DNA from: Anaerolineae bacterium
GTDB taxonomy: Bacteria > Chloroflexota > Anaerolineae > Aggregatilineales > UBA3940
Reading direction: 5' to 3'
Assembly: GCA_016926985.1 (NCBI GenBank)
Contig: JAFGNO010000059.1
Location: 1 to 5,029 of the forward strand
Length of the DNA stretch: 5,029 bases
Both the position numbers and the translations under genes were made by a program. The notes beneath the pieces were generated by a model. That model did not search any database. It saw only the letters and a list, made by a program, of their open reading frames with translations, and was not told the DNA's origin. Below are positions 1 to 5,029 of the stretch, in pieces (position 1 is the stretch's first letter; each line of letters begins with the position of its first letter).

Positions 1-1185
1 GCTCCAGTTGCGCCGCCCAGCCCTACAGCAGCGCCCACCTATTCCGGCGACCCGGTAGGGGGAATGCGGGCGCAGGCTGAACCCGCCAGGGCGCAGGTGG
101 AAGATACCCCGCCGCCAGGGTTCAACAAGTATCCACCCTCGCTGTCTTCCAATGTATACCAGTACTATCTGCCGGTCGATTACCCGGTCGAAACGGCCCT
201 GCGCAACTGGGAACAGTGGACTCGCCAGCCGGTTGTGCAGGTTGAAACACGTAAACGCCTGCTCTATCGCCCGGCGCTGCTGGCTCAGACCGTGGCACGC
301 TTCACCCACCGCCCGACAGGCACATCTGAAACCTATACCTATGCTTTTGTTGTGCCAACCCTGCCCAGGGTGCCGATGGTGGACTGGGGTGAATATGTGT
401 CCAGCCCCTTTGACCCATACAGCCTGGATGGACAGCCATTCTCAGAGGCCTATTACGCCGACCTGCCCTCCAACCTCAGCAGTTCCTCCGGTTTCACCGA
501 TCTGAAAGGCAACCTGGTGGACTGGATTTACTACAATGCGGCGCTGTATGTCTACCACAACCCGGTACTCAAGGTCTACAGTGGGATCGACGAGGACCAG
601 CAGACCTTCATCACCCGCGTACAGGCCCTGGCTCGTGAAGCCCGCGACAGCGAGATCGACACGGTCGCTGCTCGCTATGACTCGAAGCTGGCCTCGCTGG
701 AGGCCCGCGCCCAGAAAAAGGCAATCCGCATGGAATCGGAGCGGGAGGAGCTGGAGGCCCGCAAGCGAGAGGAGTTGATCACCGGCGCGGAATCGCTCAT
801 GCAGTTAATGAAAGGCCGGGCCTACTATACCCTCTCACGAACCAGCCGGATGCGGCGCTATACCAACACATCCCAGGATCAACTGGGATTGAAAGAGCGC
901 GAACTGATAGAAATCGCCGACGCGCTGGAAGCCACTGAGCGGGAGATGGAGGCTTCTCTGCAGGCCGTGCACGATAAATGGGCTGAAGCTATCCGCCAGA
1001 TCGAGGAGGTAAAAATCTCGCCGTTGAAGAAGGATATTGATGTGATGCTGTTTGGCGTTGGCTGGGTGCCATACTGGGATACAACCATCAACAGCACACT
1101 GGTGATCCTCCCGGCATCTTCCTCCAGCCTGACCCAGGCCCAGGACCCCACGCTGTATGACAGCGGCGGCGGTGGGTATTACTGA
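1..1185 (+). CDS. DUF87/HerA-like ATP-binding protein, C-terminal part (5' truncated by window edge)
   Basis: The reading frame is open from base 1 with no stop, so the gene very probably begins upstream; the first in-frame ATG (base 64) lies inside a Pro/Ala-rich linker and is not a convincing start. About 394 residues are visible. In order (visible numbering): a Pro/Ala-rich linker at 1-45; a segment with the motif LYRPALLAQ near 88-96; a Trp/Tyr-rich mixed region to about 195; a highly charged coiled coil rich in Glu, Arg, Ala and Lys at about 215-275; a second helical stretch at about 300-338; the conserved-looking block KKDIDVMLFGVGWVPYW at 343-359; and a Ser/Gly-rich tail ending GGGGYY. 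From memory, this order matches the C-terminal half of large bacterial ATP-binding proteins with an N-terminal DUF87 (HerA/FtsK-like) P-loop domain. That ATPase domain would lie outside the window, so its motifs cannot be seen. The cellular role is unknown; such ATPases are thought to act as DNA translocases or in defence. Family assignment is fairly confident, function is not. Confidence 0.65.
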   Translation, partial: APVAPPSPTAAPTYSGDPVGGMRAQAEPARAQVEDTPPPGFNKYPPSLSSNVYQYYLPVDYPVETALRNWEQWTRQPVVQVETRKRLLYRPALLAQTVARFTHRPTGTSETYTYAFVVPTLPRVPMVDWGEYVSSPFDPYSLDGQPFSEAYYADLPSNLSSSSGFTDLKGNLVDWIYYNAALYVYHNPVLKVYSGIDEDQQTFITRVQALAREARDSEIDTVAARYDSKLASLEARAQKKAIRMESEREELEARKREELITGAESLMQLMKGRAYYTLSRTSRMRRYTNTSQDQLGLKERELIEIADALEATEREMEASLQAVHDKWAEAIRQIEEVKISPLKKDIDVMLFGVGWVPYWDTTINSTLVILPASSSSLTQAQDPTLYDSGGGGYY

Positions 1186-1201
1186 TCGGGTTGATATAAC
1201 C

Positions 1202-1259
1202 CCGGAAATTGGGGGAGACTCTTGCTGGATGTTTCCCCCAATCCGGCCTATAATGCCGG
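1202..1259. terminator. Tandem hairpins after the ATP-binding protein gene
   Basis: Two adjoining inverted repeats start 16 bases after the stop codon. The first pairs ATTGGGGGA (1208-1216) with TCCCCCAAT (1234-1242), 9 perfect pairs with a 17-base loop; CCGG at 1202-1205 can extend it by pairing with CCGG at 1243-1246 across an AA bulge. The second pairs CCGGC (1243-1247) with GCCGG (1255-1259) around a 7-base loop. The two compete for 1243-1246. No T-run follows either, so a standard intrinsic terminator is not proven; an RNA 3'-end stabiliser or regulatory structure is also possible. Confidence 0.4.
1226..1254 (+). promoter_or_regulatory. Possible promoter for the slipin gene
   Basis: A perfect -10 consensus TATAAT lies at 1249-1254, with a weak -35 candidate TGGATG (3 of 6 matches to TTGACA) at 1226-1231, spacing 17. 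The expected transcript would start near 1261 and leave a leader of roughly 70 bases before the slipin ATG at 1334. The -10 box lies in the loop of the second hairpin, which may be chance or may matter. The weak -35 keeps confidence low. Confidence 0.3.
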
Positions 1260-1333
1260 GGCAGGGTAGAATGAGTAGCATCACAGAATTGATTGGGTCG
1301 CGATTTATTCAATACAGAAAGGATTAAGAAACT

Positions 1334-2131
1334 ATGGGTGACGTTTTAGCGCCTCTAATCTGTTTGCTTATTGGCGTCGTGGTGGTTGTAATCAGCCTGC
1401 TTGCCGCCGCTGTGCGGGTGGTTCAGGAATATGAGCGCGGCGTGATCTTCCGGCTGGGCCGCCTGATTGGTGCAAAAGGCCCCGGCCTCTTTTTCCTCAT
1501 CCCGTTCATTGACCGGATGGTCAAAACCGATCTGCGTACCGTCACACTGGATGTTCCTACCCAGGAAGCCATCACCAACGACAACGTGACGGTCAAGGTC
1601 AATGCAGTGGCCTATTTCCGCATCATGGACCCTGAAAAAGCGATTGTCCAGGTTGAGGACTACCGCCGGGCTACCTACCAGATCGCCCAGACCAGCCTGC
1701 GAAGCGTCATCGGTGAGGCAGAGCTGGATGAACTGCTTGCCCACCGCGAGCGGGTCAATGAAAAGCTGGCTATCATCATCGATGAACAGACCGAGCCGTG
1801 GGGCATTAAGGTCAGCCTGGTCGAAGTCAAGGACGTTGAGCTGCCGCCCACCATGCAGCGTGCGATGGCCCGCCAGGCCGAAGCAGAGCGTGAAAAGCGA
1901 GCCAAGATCATCCACGCTGAAGGTGAGTTTCAGGCTGCCCAGCAGCTTCGCGAGGCTGCCCATACCATGGCCAATGAGCCAACCGCGCTCCAGCTTCGCT
2001 ATCTGCAAACGCTGACCGAGATCGCGGCAGAGAAAAACAGCACATTGATCTTCCCCGTGCCCATCGACATCATCTCCTCCTTCACCCAGGTGGCTCAGGA
2101 TATCGCTAAACTCGCCAATCCTGACGAGTAG
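1334..2131 (+). CDS. Slipin family protein (stomatin-like, SPFH/band 7 domain)
   Basis: A complete 265-residue membrane scaffold protein of the SPFH (stomatin/prohibitin/flotillin/HflK-C) superfamily. Residues 6-28 form one hydrophobic segment that anchors it in the membrane. The band 7 domain follows at about 29-190, with slipin signatures YERGVIFRLGR (33-43), KGPGLFFLIPFIDR (48-61), NDNVTVKVNAVAYFRI (82-97), WGIKV (156-160) and VKDVELPPTMQRAMARQAEA (165-184). A charged helical stretch (about 178-212) and the C-terminal LQLRYLQTLTEIAAEKNST block complete the normal architecture; length is typical. Such proteins oligomerise at the membrane and organise microdomains, and often work with an NfeD-family membrane protease. 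No nfeD gene is adjacent here. The start is supported by AAAGGA at 1318-1323, 10 bases before the ATG. It lies 148 bases after the preceding gene and is followed at once by a strong palindrome, so it is probably transcribed alone. Confidence 0.95.
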   Translation: MGDVLAPLICLLIGVVVVVISLLAAAVRVVQEYERGVIFRLGRLIGAKGPGLFFLIPFIDRMVKTDLRTVTLDVPTQEAITNDNVTVKVNAVAYFRIMDPEKAIVQVEDYRRATYQIAQTSLRSVIGEAELDELLAHRERVNEKLAIIIDEQTEPWGIKVSLVEVKDVELPPTMQRAMARQAEAEREKRAKIIHAEGEFQAAQQLREAAHTMANEPTALQLRYLQTLTEIAAEKNSTLIFPVPIDIISSFTQVAQDIAKLANPDE

Positions 2132-2152
2132 CAGCACCCTGGCGTAGATTTG

Positions 2153-2184
2153 CAGACAGCCTCACTTTAAAGTGAGGCTGTCTG
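2153..2184. terminator. Perfect 32-base palindrome, probable transcription terminator of the slipin gene
   Basis: CAGACAGCCTCACTTT (2153-2168) is followed directly by its exact reverse complement AAAGTGAGGCTGTCTG (2169-2184). As RNA this folds into a stem of up to 14 pairs closed by a UUAA loop. It begins 21 bases after the slipin stop codon and is followed by the moderately T-rich TTGTACTTGCT, weaker than a classical U-tract. Position between two separately expressed genes favours a rho-independent terminator. Perfect symmetry would also suit a dimeric repressor operator, since it ends about 30 bases before the hutI -10 box. Confidence 0.7.
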
Positions 2185-2190
2185 TTGTAC

Positions 2191-2220
2191 TTGCTGCCCG
2201 TTTCCAGGCTGTGCTACACT
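2191..2220 (+). promoter_or_regulatory. Probable hutI promoter, leaderless type
   Basis: TACACT at 2215-2220 matches the TAnnnT -10 pattern and is preceded by TG at 2212-2213, giving an extended -10 (TGnTAnnnT). A weak -35 candidate, TTGCTG, lies at 2191-2196 with spacing 18. Initiation 7-10 bases after the -10 box would fall at about 2227-2230, on or beside the hutI ATG at 2230. No Shine-Dalgarno sequence lies between, which agrees with a leaderless transcript. Confidence 0.45.
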
Positions 2221-2229
2221 GCAACTATC

Positions 2230-3498
2230 ATGAACAAACCAGACCTCATTATCCATAATATCGGGCAGCTATGCACCGTCCCATCCCACGCCGGTGGCCC
2301 TCAGCGCGGGCAGGCGCTGGGCGACCTGGGACTGGTGGAAGATGGCGTTATCGCAGTATCCGACGGACAAATTACTTTCGCTGGGCCTGCTGAAGGCTTC
2401 GATATACCTCTCAACGCCATGACCCTGATCGATGCTGAGGGCATGGCAGTTATCCCCGGCTTTGTCGACCCGCACACCCACCTGTTGTGGGTCGGGGACC
2501 GCGCTGCCGAGTTCGAGATGCGCATTGGCGGTGCGACCTATATGCAGATCATGGCGGCAGGCGGCGGGATCAACAATACCGTCCGGCACGTCCGCGCTGC
2601 GCCGGTTGAGCAGCTTATTGCCGAAACGCGCCCCCGCCTTGACCGGATACTGCAGCTGGGATCGACCACCGTCGAGATCAAAACCGGCTATGGGCTGGAT
2701 ACCGAATCGGAGATCAGGTCGCTGGAAGCCATCTGCCGGCTGGACGCTGAACACCCGGTTGATATTGTCCCTACGTTTCTGGGCGCGCATGCCGTTCCGC
2801 CGGAATACACAGGCCGGACGGATGCCTACGTAGACCTGGTGGTCAATGAGATGATCCCTGCCGTGGCGGGTTTTGTAACCGGATACGGTTACTCCATGCC
2901 CTTTATTGACGTCTTCTGTGAGGCCGGGGTTTTTGACTTGGCCCAGTCGCGGCGTATCCTGGAGGCGGGACAGGCGCAGGGCATGCCGCTCAAAATCCAC
3001 GCCGATGAGTTTGAGGGGCTGGGCGGCACAAAGCTGGCGGTCGAGCTGGGCGCTGTTTCTGCCGACCACCTGGTCAAAACACCTGATACTGACATCGCTG
3101 CATTGGGGCAAGGGGAGACAGTTGCCGTCGCCCTGCCCGCCACGCCCTTCGGGCTGGGCCACCACGAATATACCCCTGCCCAGGCAATCCTGGCGGCAGG
3201 CGGCGCGCTGGCGGTTGCCACCGACTGCAACCCGGGGACAGCCTGGTGCGAATCGATGCAGTTTGTCATGGCGTTGTCGGCTCGCTACCTGAAACTCGCC
3301 CCGGCGCAGGCGCTTGCCGCCGCCACCCTGAACGCCGCCTTTGCGGTCGGGCGCGGGGGCCGGGCAGGAAGCATCGAGGTCGGGAAGCAGGCCGACCTGC
3401 TGATCCTCGCCGTCCCCGACTACCGGCACCTTGCCTACCGCTTCGGGGGCAATCTCGTCAAAATAGTTATCAAGGCAGGTAAAGCATGGCATTCTTAG
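2230..3498 (+). CDS. hutI: Imidazolonepropionase (EC 3.5.2.7)
   Basis: HutI catalyses the third step of histidine degradation in the cytoplasm, hydrolysing 4-imidazolone-5-propanoate to N-formimidoyl-L-glutamate. The 422-residue protein is an amidohydrolase-superfamily barrel of normal length. Metal ligands are visible as H82 and H84 (DPHTHL), H257 (KIHADE) and D332 (TDCNPG). Residues expected to bind substrate or act in catalysis are R91, Y154 (KTGYG), H187 (LGAH), E260 and H280 (SADH). Further signatures are the AAGGGI block (109-114), FCEAGVF (229-235) and the C-terminal PDYRHLAYRFGGNLV (396-410). The segment between about 212 and 226 (GFVTGYGYSMPFI) seems about five residues longer than the usual family sequence. 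The frame is open back to a TTG at 2185, but that codon abuts the palindrome; ATG 2230 fits the family N-terminus and the promoter position. No other hut gene is in the window. Confidence 0.97.
   Translation: MNKPDLIIHNIGQLCTVPSHAGGPQRGQALGDLGLVEDGVIAVSDGQITFAGPAEGFDIPLNAMTLIDAEGMAVIPGFVDPHTHLLWVGDRAAEFEMRIGGATYMQIMAAGGGINNTVRHVRAAPVEQLIAETRPRLDRILQLGSTTVEIKTGYGLDTESEIRSLEAICRLDAEHPVDIVPTFLGAHAVPPEYTGRTDAYVDLVVNEMIPAVAGFVTGYGYSMPFIDVFCEAGVFDLAQSRRILEAGQAQGMPLKIHADEFEGLGGTKLAVELGAVSADHLVKTPDTDIAALGQGETVAVALPATPFGLGHHEYTPAQAILAAGGALAVATDCNPGTAWCESMQFVMALSARYLKLAPAQALAAATLNAAFAVGRGGRAGSIEVGKQADLLILAVPDYRHLAYRFGGNLVKIVIKAGKAWHS
3472..3480 (+). promoter_or_regulatory. Ribosome binding site inside the hutI 3' end
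   Basis: The purine-rich AAGGCAGGT lies within the last codons of hutI. Its AGG at 3477-3479 is 6 bases before the ATG at 3486, a good spacing. It supports the start of the small membrane protein and suggests translation coupled to hutI termination. Confidence 0.6.
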
Positions 3499-3692
3499 AA
3501 CCCATCGCACAGATGCTGGGCGTCACCGTCACCCAGATGGTCGTGGTAGTGGGGGGATCGCTGGGGCTGGTTGTGTTGTGGATTGTCATCAAGAAAATGA
3601 CCGAGATTGCTGTGAAAATGTTTGCGGTGGGCTGTTTCACAATAGTGATAGTAGGTGTTGGCCTGTATCTGTTTTTTGTCTTTTTCCGCTGA
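3486..3692 (+). CDS. Small two-helix membrane protein, hutI-coupled, function unknown
   Basis: A 68-residue protein I do not recognise. A short amphipathic N-terminus (1-16) is followed by a hydrophobic helix at about 17-35 (TQMVVVVGGSLGLVVLWIVI), a charged turn (KKMTEIAVK, 36-44) and a second helix at about 46-66, ending in Arg. This is a helical hairpin; with lysines in the loop, the positive-inside rule would place the loop in the cytoplasm. The ATG lies 13 bases before the end of hutI in another frame, with a ribosome binding site inside hutI, so it is probably co-transcribed and translationally coupled. Codon choice and the extreme hydrophobicity argue for a real gene, not a shadow. A transport accessory or membrane-stress role is conceivable, but nothing in the sequence shows it. 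No clear terminator follows. Confidence 0.75.
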   Translation: MAFLEPIAQMLGVTVTQMVVVVGGSLGLVVLWIVIKKMTEIAVKMFAVGCFTIVIVGVGLYLFFVFFR

Positions 3693-3716
3693 ATTGACGG
3701 TCAGGTAGTATCCCAC

Positions 3717-3818
3717 TCGGACGAGCGTTTTTGTCCAGCACACGGGGCTAATCAGGTCAAAGGGGCCAGCCTTGGTATGACACAGAACATTGGCGGGACC
3801 GGCGCAACCCGTGGTCAC
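3717..3818 (-). repeat. Left copy of an imperfect inverted repeat flanking the lipoprotein gene
   Basis: The outer end, 3718-3737, matches the reverse complement of 4983-5002 at 18 of 20 bases. Read on the minus strand, the stretch 3818 to 3717 can be translated to a segment ending WTKTLVR, the same seven residues as the right copy, with the base differences falling at third codon positions. Weaker similarity extends inward (shared spaced residues V, G, A, P, N, T with one two-codon gap). No complete gene is supported in the 3693-3916 gap. It could be a dispersed intergenic repeat or a coding remnant; chance is not excluded. Confidence 0.35.
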
Positions 3819-3916
3819 GAACATTCTGGACGCGTAGCACATAGTGGCTGCTCCCTGTTTTTGGGGCATGTCTTGATATGACCCACCCCGGTCAGAACAG
3901 ATTACACCCTGAAAGC

Positions 3917-4798
3917 CTACGGCGTGACATTGATATAGTATCGGGTACGATCGGTGGAATAGCCCGGTGGGGCGGTATCGCTGACATAAGCCCATACTAT
4001 CCAGTAATAGCGCCCCCCTGGTGTCAGGCTCACATCCATGCTGGTCTTGGTTGTGTATTCGTCCACCACCCTGACGTCGGTATTTGCCTCAATTACCAGA
4101 ACGCGGTAGCGCGAGATATCGGGCTTTGCTTCCCATTCCAGCGTCACCCGGTGTCCCACGCTGGCCTCGTTGGGTGGGGAGATGGTGTTCATGTCTTTCA
4201 CCAGATGGGTTGTGCCGGTGTCCACCGCGCTCCCAACAGGAATGGTGAATGGCACCGGGGATATCCACGTGGATGAATATTCTCCGGTGAGCGGGTAGTA
4301 GATAAATACCTGTGTAGCAGTGATCGGTGGATTGGAGAAGATGTACATGCCTGCCACGTCAGTGAAGGCCTCGCCCAGAGGCGGGCAGGTGGCAAAGTCG
4401 GAGCACGCCCGCAGTTCAACACGGATGCCCACCTGTGGCGTGTGAACCCAGTACACCAGCCCGCTGACACTCAGTCCGGTGGGGATGGAAGTGTGGGTAG
4501 CAGTTGGGATGGCGGTGGGGACGGTCGTAGAAACAACTGTCGGTACAACCGTAGGTTCCACCGGCGTGGGCATGGGTGATGCATCCTCGCTGGTTGGCTC
4601 GCTGGTTGGCGTCGGGACAGCAGTGTCGGTCGGTACAGGCGCAGTATCCTCGGTGGGCGTCACGGTGCTGTCAGCATCAGGCCCGGTGTCGTCCGGCGCG
4701 GTGGTGACCGGTACAGGAGGCCAGGTACAGCCTGTTGTCAGGATCAGCAGCAGGGTGAACAGGAGCACCCGCCTGATAAGATACGGTTGATTGGACAT
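3917..4798 (-). CDS. Surface lipoprotein with Thr/Pro-rich stalk, carboxypeptidase-regulatory-like and fibronectin-III-like domains
   Basis: A 293-residue exported protein (numbering from the second of two adjacent ATGs). Residues 1-23 are a lipoprotein signal peptide: RR at 9-10, a Leu-rich core, and the lipobox ending TTGC with the modifiable Cys24. Residues 25-107 form a low-complexity stalk rich in Thr, Pro, Val and Ser with Asp/Glu, including many TP, PT and VPT units. Residues about 108-205 look like a carboxypeptidase-regulatory/transthyretin-like beta domain (SVSGLVYW, then a GEAFTDVAGMYIF turn); Cys132 and Cys138 could form a disulfide. Residues about 206-293 resemble a fibronectin type III fold (ISPPNEA, VTLEWEAKPDISRYRVLVIE, GGRYYWIVWAY). 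No catalytic motif is visible, so binding, adhesion or sensing is likely. It converges on the hutI group and is transcribed from its own upstream region. The stalk is typical of extracytoplasmic proteins in Chloroflexota. Confidence 0.85.
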   Translation of the reverse strand: MSNQPYLIRRVLLFTLLLILTTGCTWPPVPVTTAPDDTGPDADSTVTPTEDTAPVPTDTAVPTPTSEPTSEDASPMPTPVEPTVVPTVVSTTVPTAIPTATHTSIPTGLSVSGLVYWVHTPQVGIRVELRACSDFATCPPLGEAFTDVAGMYIFSNPPITATQVFIYYPLTGEYSSTWISPVPFTIPVGSAVDTGTTHLVKDMNTISPPNEASVGHRVTLEWEAKPDISRYRVLVIEANTDVRVVDEYTTKTSMDVSLTPGGRYYWIVWAYVSDTAPPGYSTDRTRYYINVTP

Positions 4799-4804
4799 CA
4801 TTCA

Positions 4805-4810
4805 CCCTCC
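4805..4810 (-). promoter_or_regulatory. Shine-Dalgarno sequence deciding the lipoprotein start
   Basis: On the minus strand GGAGGG occupies 4810 to 4805. Two ATG codons follow in tandem at 4801 and 4798. The core GGAGG is 4 bases from the first and 7 from the second, so the second ATG (4798) is the better-spaced start; the difference is one residue. Confidence 0.7.
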
Positions 4811-4888
4811 AGTGTTACGGGTTCCGCTGAAAATTCATTCGAGAAGGCTTCCCGTGAAACCAGCTAATCAAGACCTGCTCTCATCCAG

Positions 4889-4894
4889 ATTATA
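4889..4894 (-). promoter_or_regulatory. Possible -10 box of the lipoprotein promoter
   Basis: The minus strand reads a perfect TATAAT from 4894 to 4889, about 90 bases upstream of the lipoprotein start. No good TTGACA-like -35 box lies 16-18 bases further upstream. If used, the transcript would have a leader of about 80 bases. Confidence 0.35.
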
Positions 4895-4907
4895 CAGTGA
4901 TTTGCCG

Positions 4908-5003
4908 GTGCGCGTTGGTCGGGCAGCACCGCAGAATAACGTGGTTGGGACTTTCAGCCGCGAACTTTCTTTTCCTCTGTCATGGACGAAAACACTCGTC
5001 CGC
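4908..5003 (+). repeat. Right copy of the imperfect inverted repeat flanking the lipoprotein gene
   Basis: This is the partner of the sequence at 3717-3818, in opposite orientation. Its outer end, 4983-5002, matches the other copy at 18 of 20 bases and contains a perfect 6-pair palindrome, GGACGA (4984-4989) with TCGTCC (4996-5001). The frame holding this copy is open from 4791 to the window end and also reads WTKTLVR at 4983-5003, but has no supported start codon. The rest of the 4802-5029 gap holds only the promoter candidate and a hairpin (CGGTGC 4906-4911 with GCACCG 4926-4931). Confidence 0.35.
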
Positions 5004-5029
5004 CCAATCTTGCAGATGAAGCGCAGATA

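Noticed and set aside
64..66. ATG at 64 as the true start of the first gene.
   Set aside because: The frame is open to base 1 with the same Pro/Ala-rich composition on both sides, and no ribosome binding site precedes the ATG.
2185..2229. Alternative TTG start for hutI, adding 15 residues.
   Set aside because: It directly abuts the palindrome, precedes the likely -10 box, and adds a sequence not expected at the HutI N-terminus.
3880..3893. Hairpin GACC/GGTC as a terminator for the lipoprotein gene.
   Set aside because: Only four pairs and no T-run on either strand.
3495..3995. A 166-residue minus-strand frame running across the 3693-3916 gap.
   Set aside because: It overlaps two better-supported genes, is rich in Cys, His and Gln as antisense frames often are, and has no ribosome binding site. 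Only the repeat segment inside it is of interest.
4500..4720. Low-complexity minus-strand repeats considered as a CRISPR array or minisatellite.
   Set aside because: The units are irregular, unspaced and explained by Thr/Pro codons in the lipoprotein stalk.
4479..4790. Plus-strand open frame with repeated Val-Gly-Thr units.
   Set aside because: It is the antisense of the lipoprotein's Thr/Pro-rich stalk; the repetition comes from that coding sequence.
4982..5029. An ATG at 4982 opens a frame to the window edge that reads like a soluble N-terminus (MDENTRPPNLADEAQI).
   Set aside because: There is no Shine-Dalgarno sequence or well-placed promoter, only 16 codons are visible, and the start lies inside the repeat core. 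It may be a real gene start, but the window cannot decide.

Overview
The window looks like a piece of a bacterial chromosome of moderately high GC, most plausibly from a Chloroflexota (Anaerolineae-like) lineage. That guess is an inference. It rests on the long Thr/Pro-rich spacer behind a lipobox in the minus-strand lipoprotein, the Pro-rich ATP-binding protein with a coiled-coil C-terminus, a single slipin gene, and a hutI start without a Shine-Dalgarno sequence. No 16S or marker gene is present to prove it.

Layout, left to right. (1) Bases 1-1185 (+) are the C-terminal part of a large protein cut by the left edge. Its visible part matches what I know of the C-terminal half of DUF87/HerA-like ATP-binding proteins (Pro-rich linker, a 'LYRPALL' segment, long coiled coils, terminal 'GWVPYW'). 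(2) A 148-base gap holds two adjoining hairpins and a TATAAT box. (3) Bases 1334-2131 (+) encode a canonical slipin (stomatin/SPFH protein). (4) A perfect 32-base palindrome follows and probably ends slipin transcription. (5) Bases 2230-3498 (+) encode imidazolonepropionase (HutI) with all expected metal and substrate residues; its promoter-like sequence sits so close to the ATG that the mRNA may be leaderless. (6) A 68-residue two-helix membrane protein overlaps the end of hutI by 13 bases and is probably translationally coupled to it. (7) Bases 3917-4798 (-) encode a surface lipoprotein: signal peptide with lipobox, Thr/Pro-rich stalk, a carboxypeptidase-regulatory-like beta domain and a fibronectin-III-like domain.

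The intergenic stretches on the two sides of the lipoprotein gene carry a related short sequence in inverted orientation (20 bases with 2 mismatches, with weaker similarity running about 100 bases inward). This is the least explained structure in the window. It may be a dispersed intergenic repeat family or eroded ends of a mobile unit.

Functionally the window is mostly housekeeping: histidine catabolism (hutI), membrane organisation (slipin), an unassigned small membrane protein and an exported lipoprotein. No other hut gene, no nfeD partner for the slipin, no RNA gene, no CRISPR array and no transposase is visible. I do not see a convincing new multi-gene system; the items worth following are the inverted repeat pair, the hutI-coupled membrane peptide and the leaderless-type hutI start.
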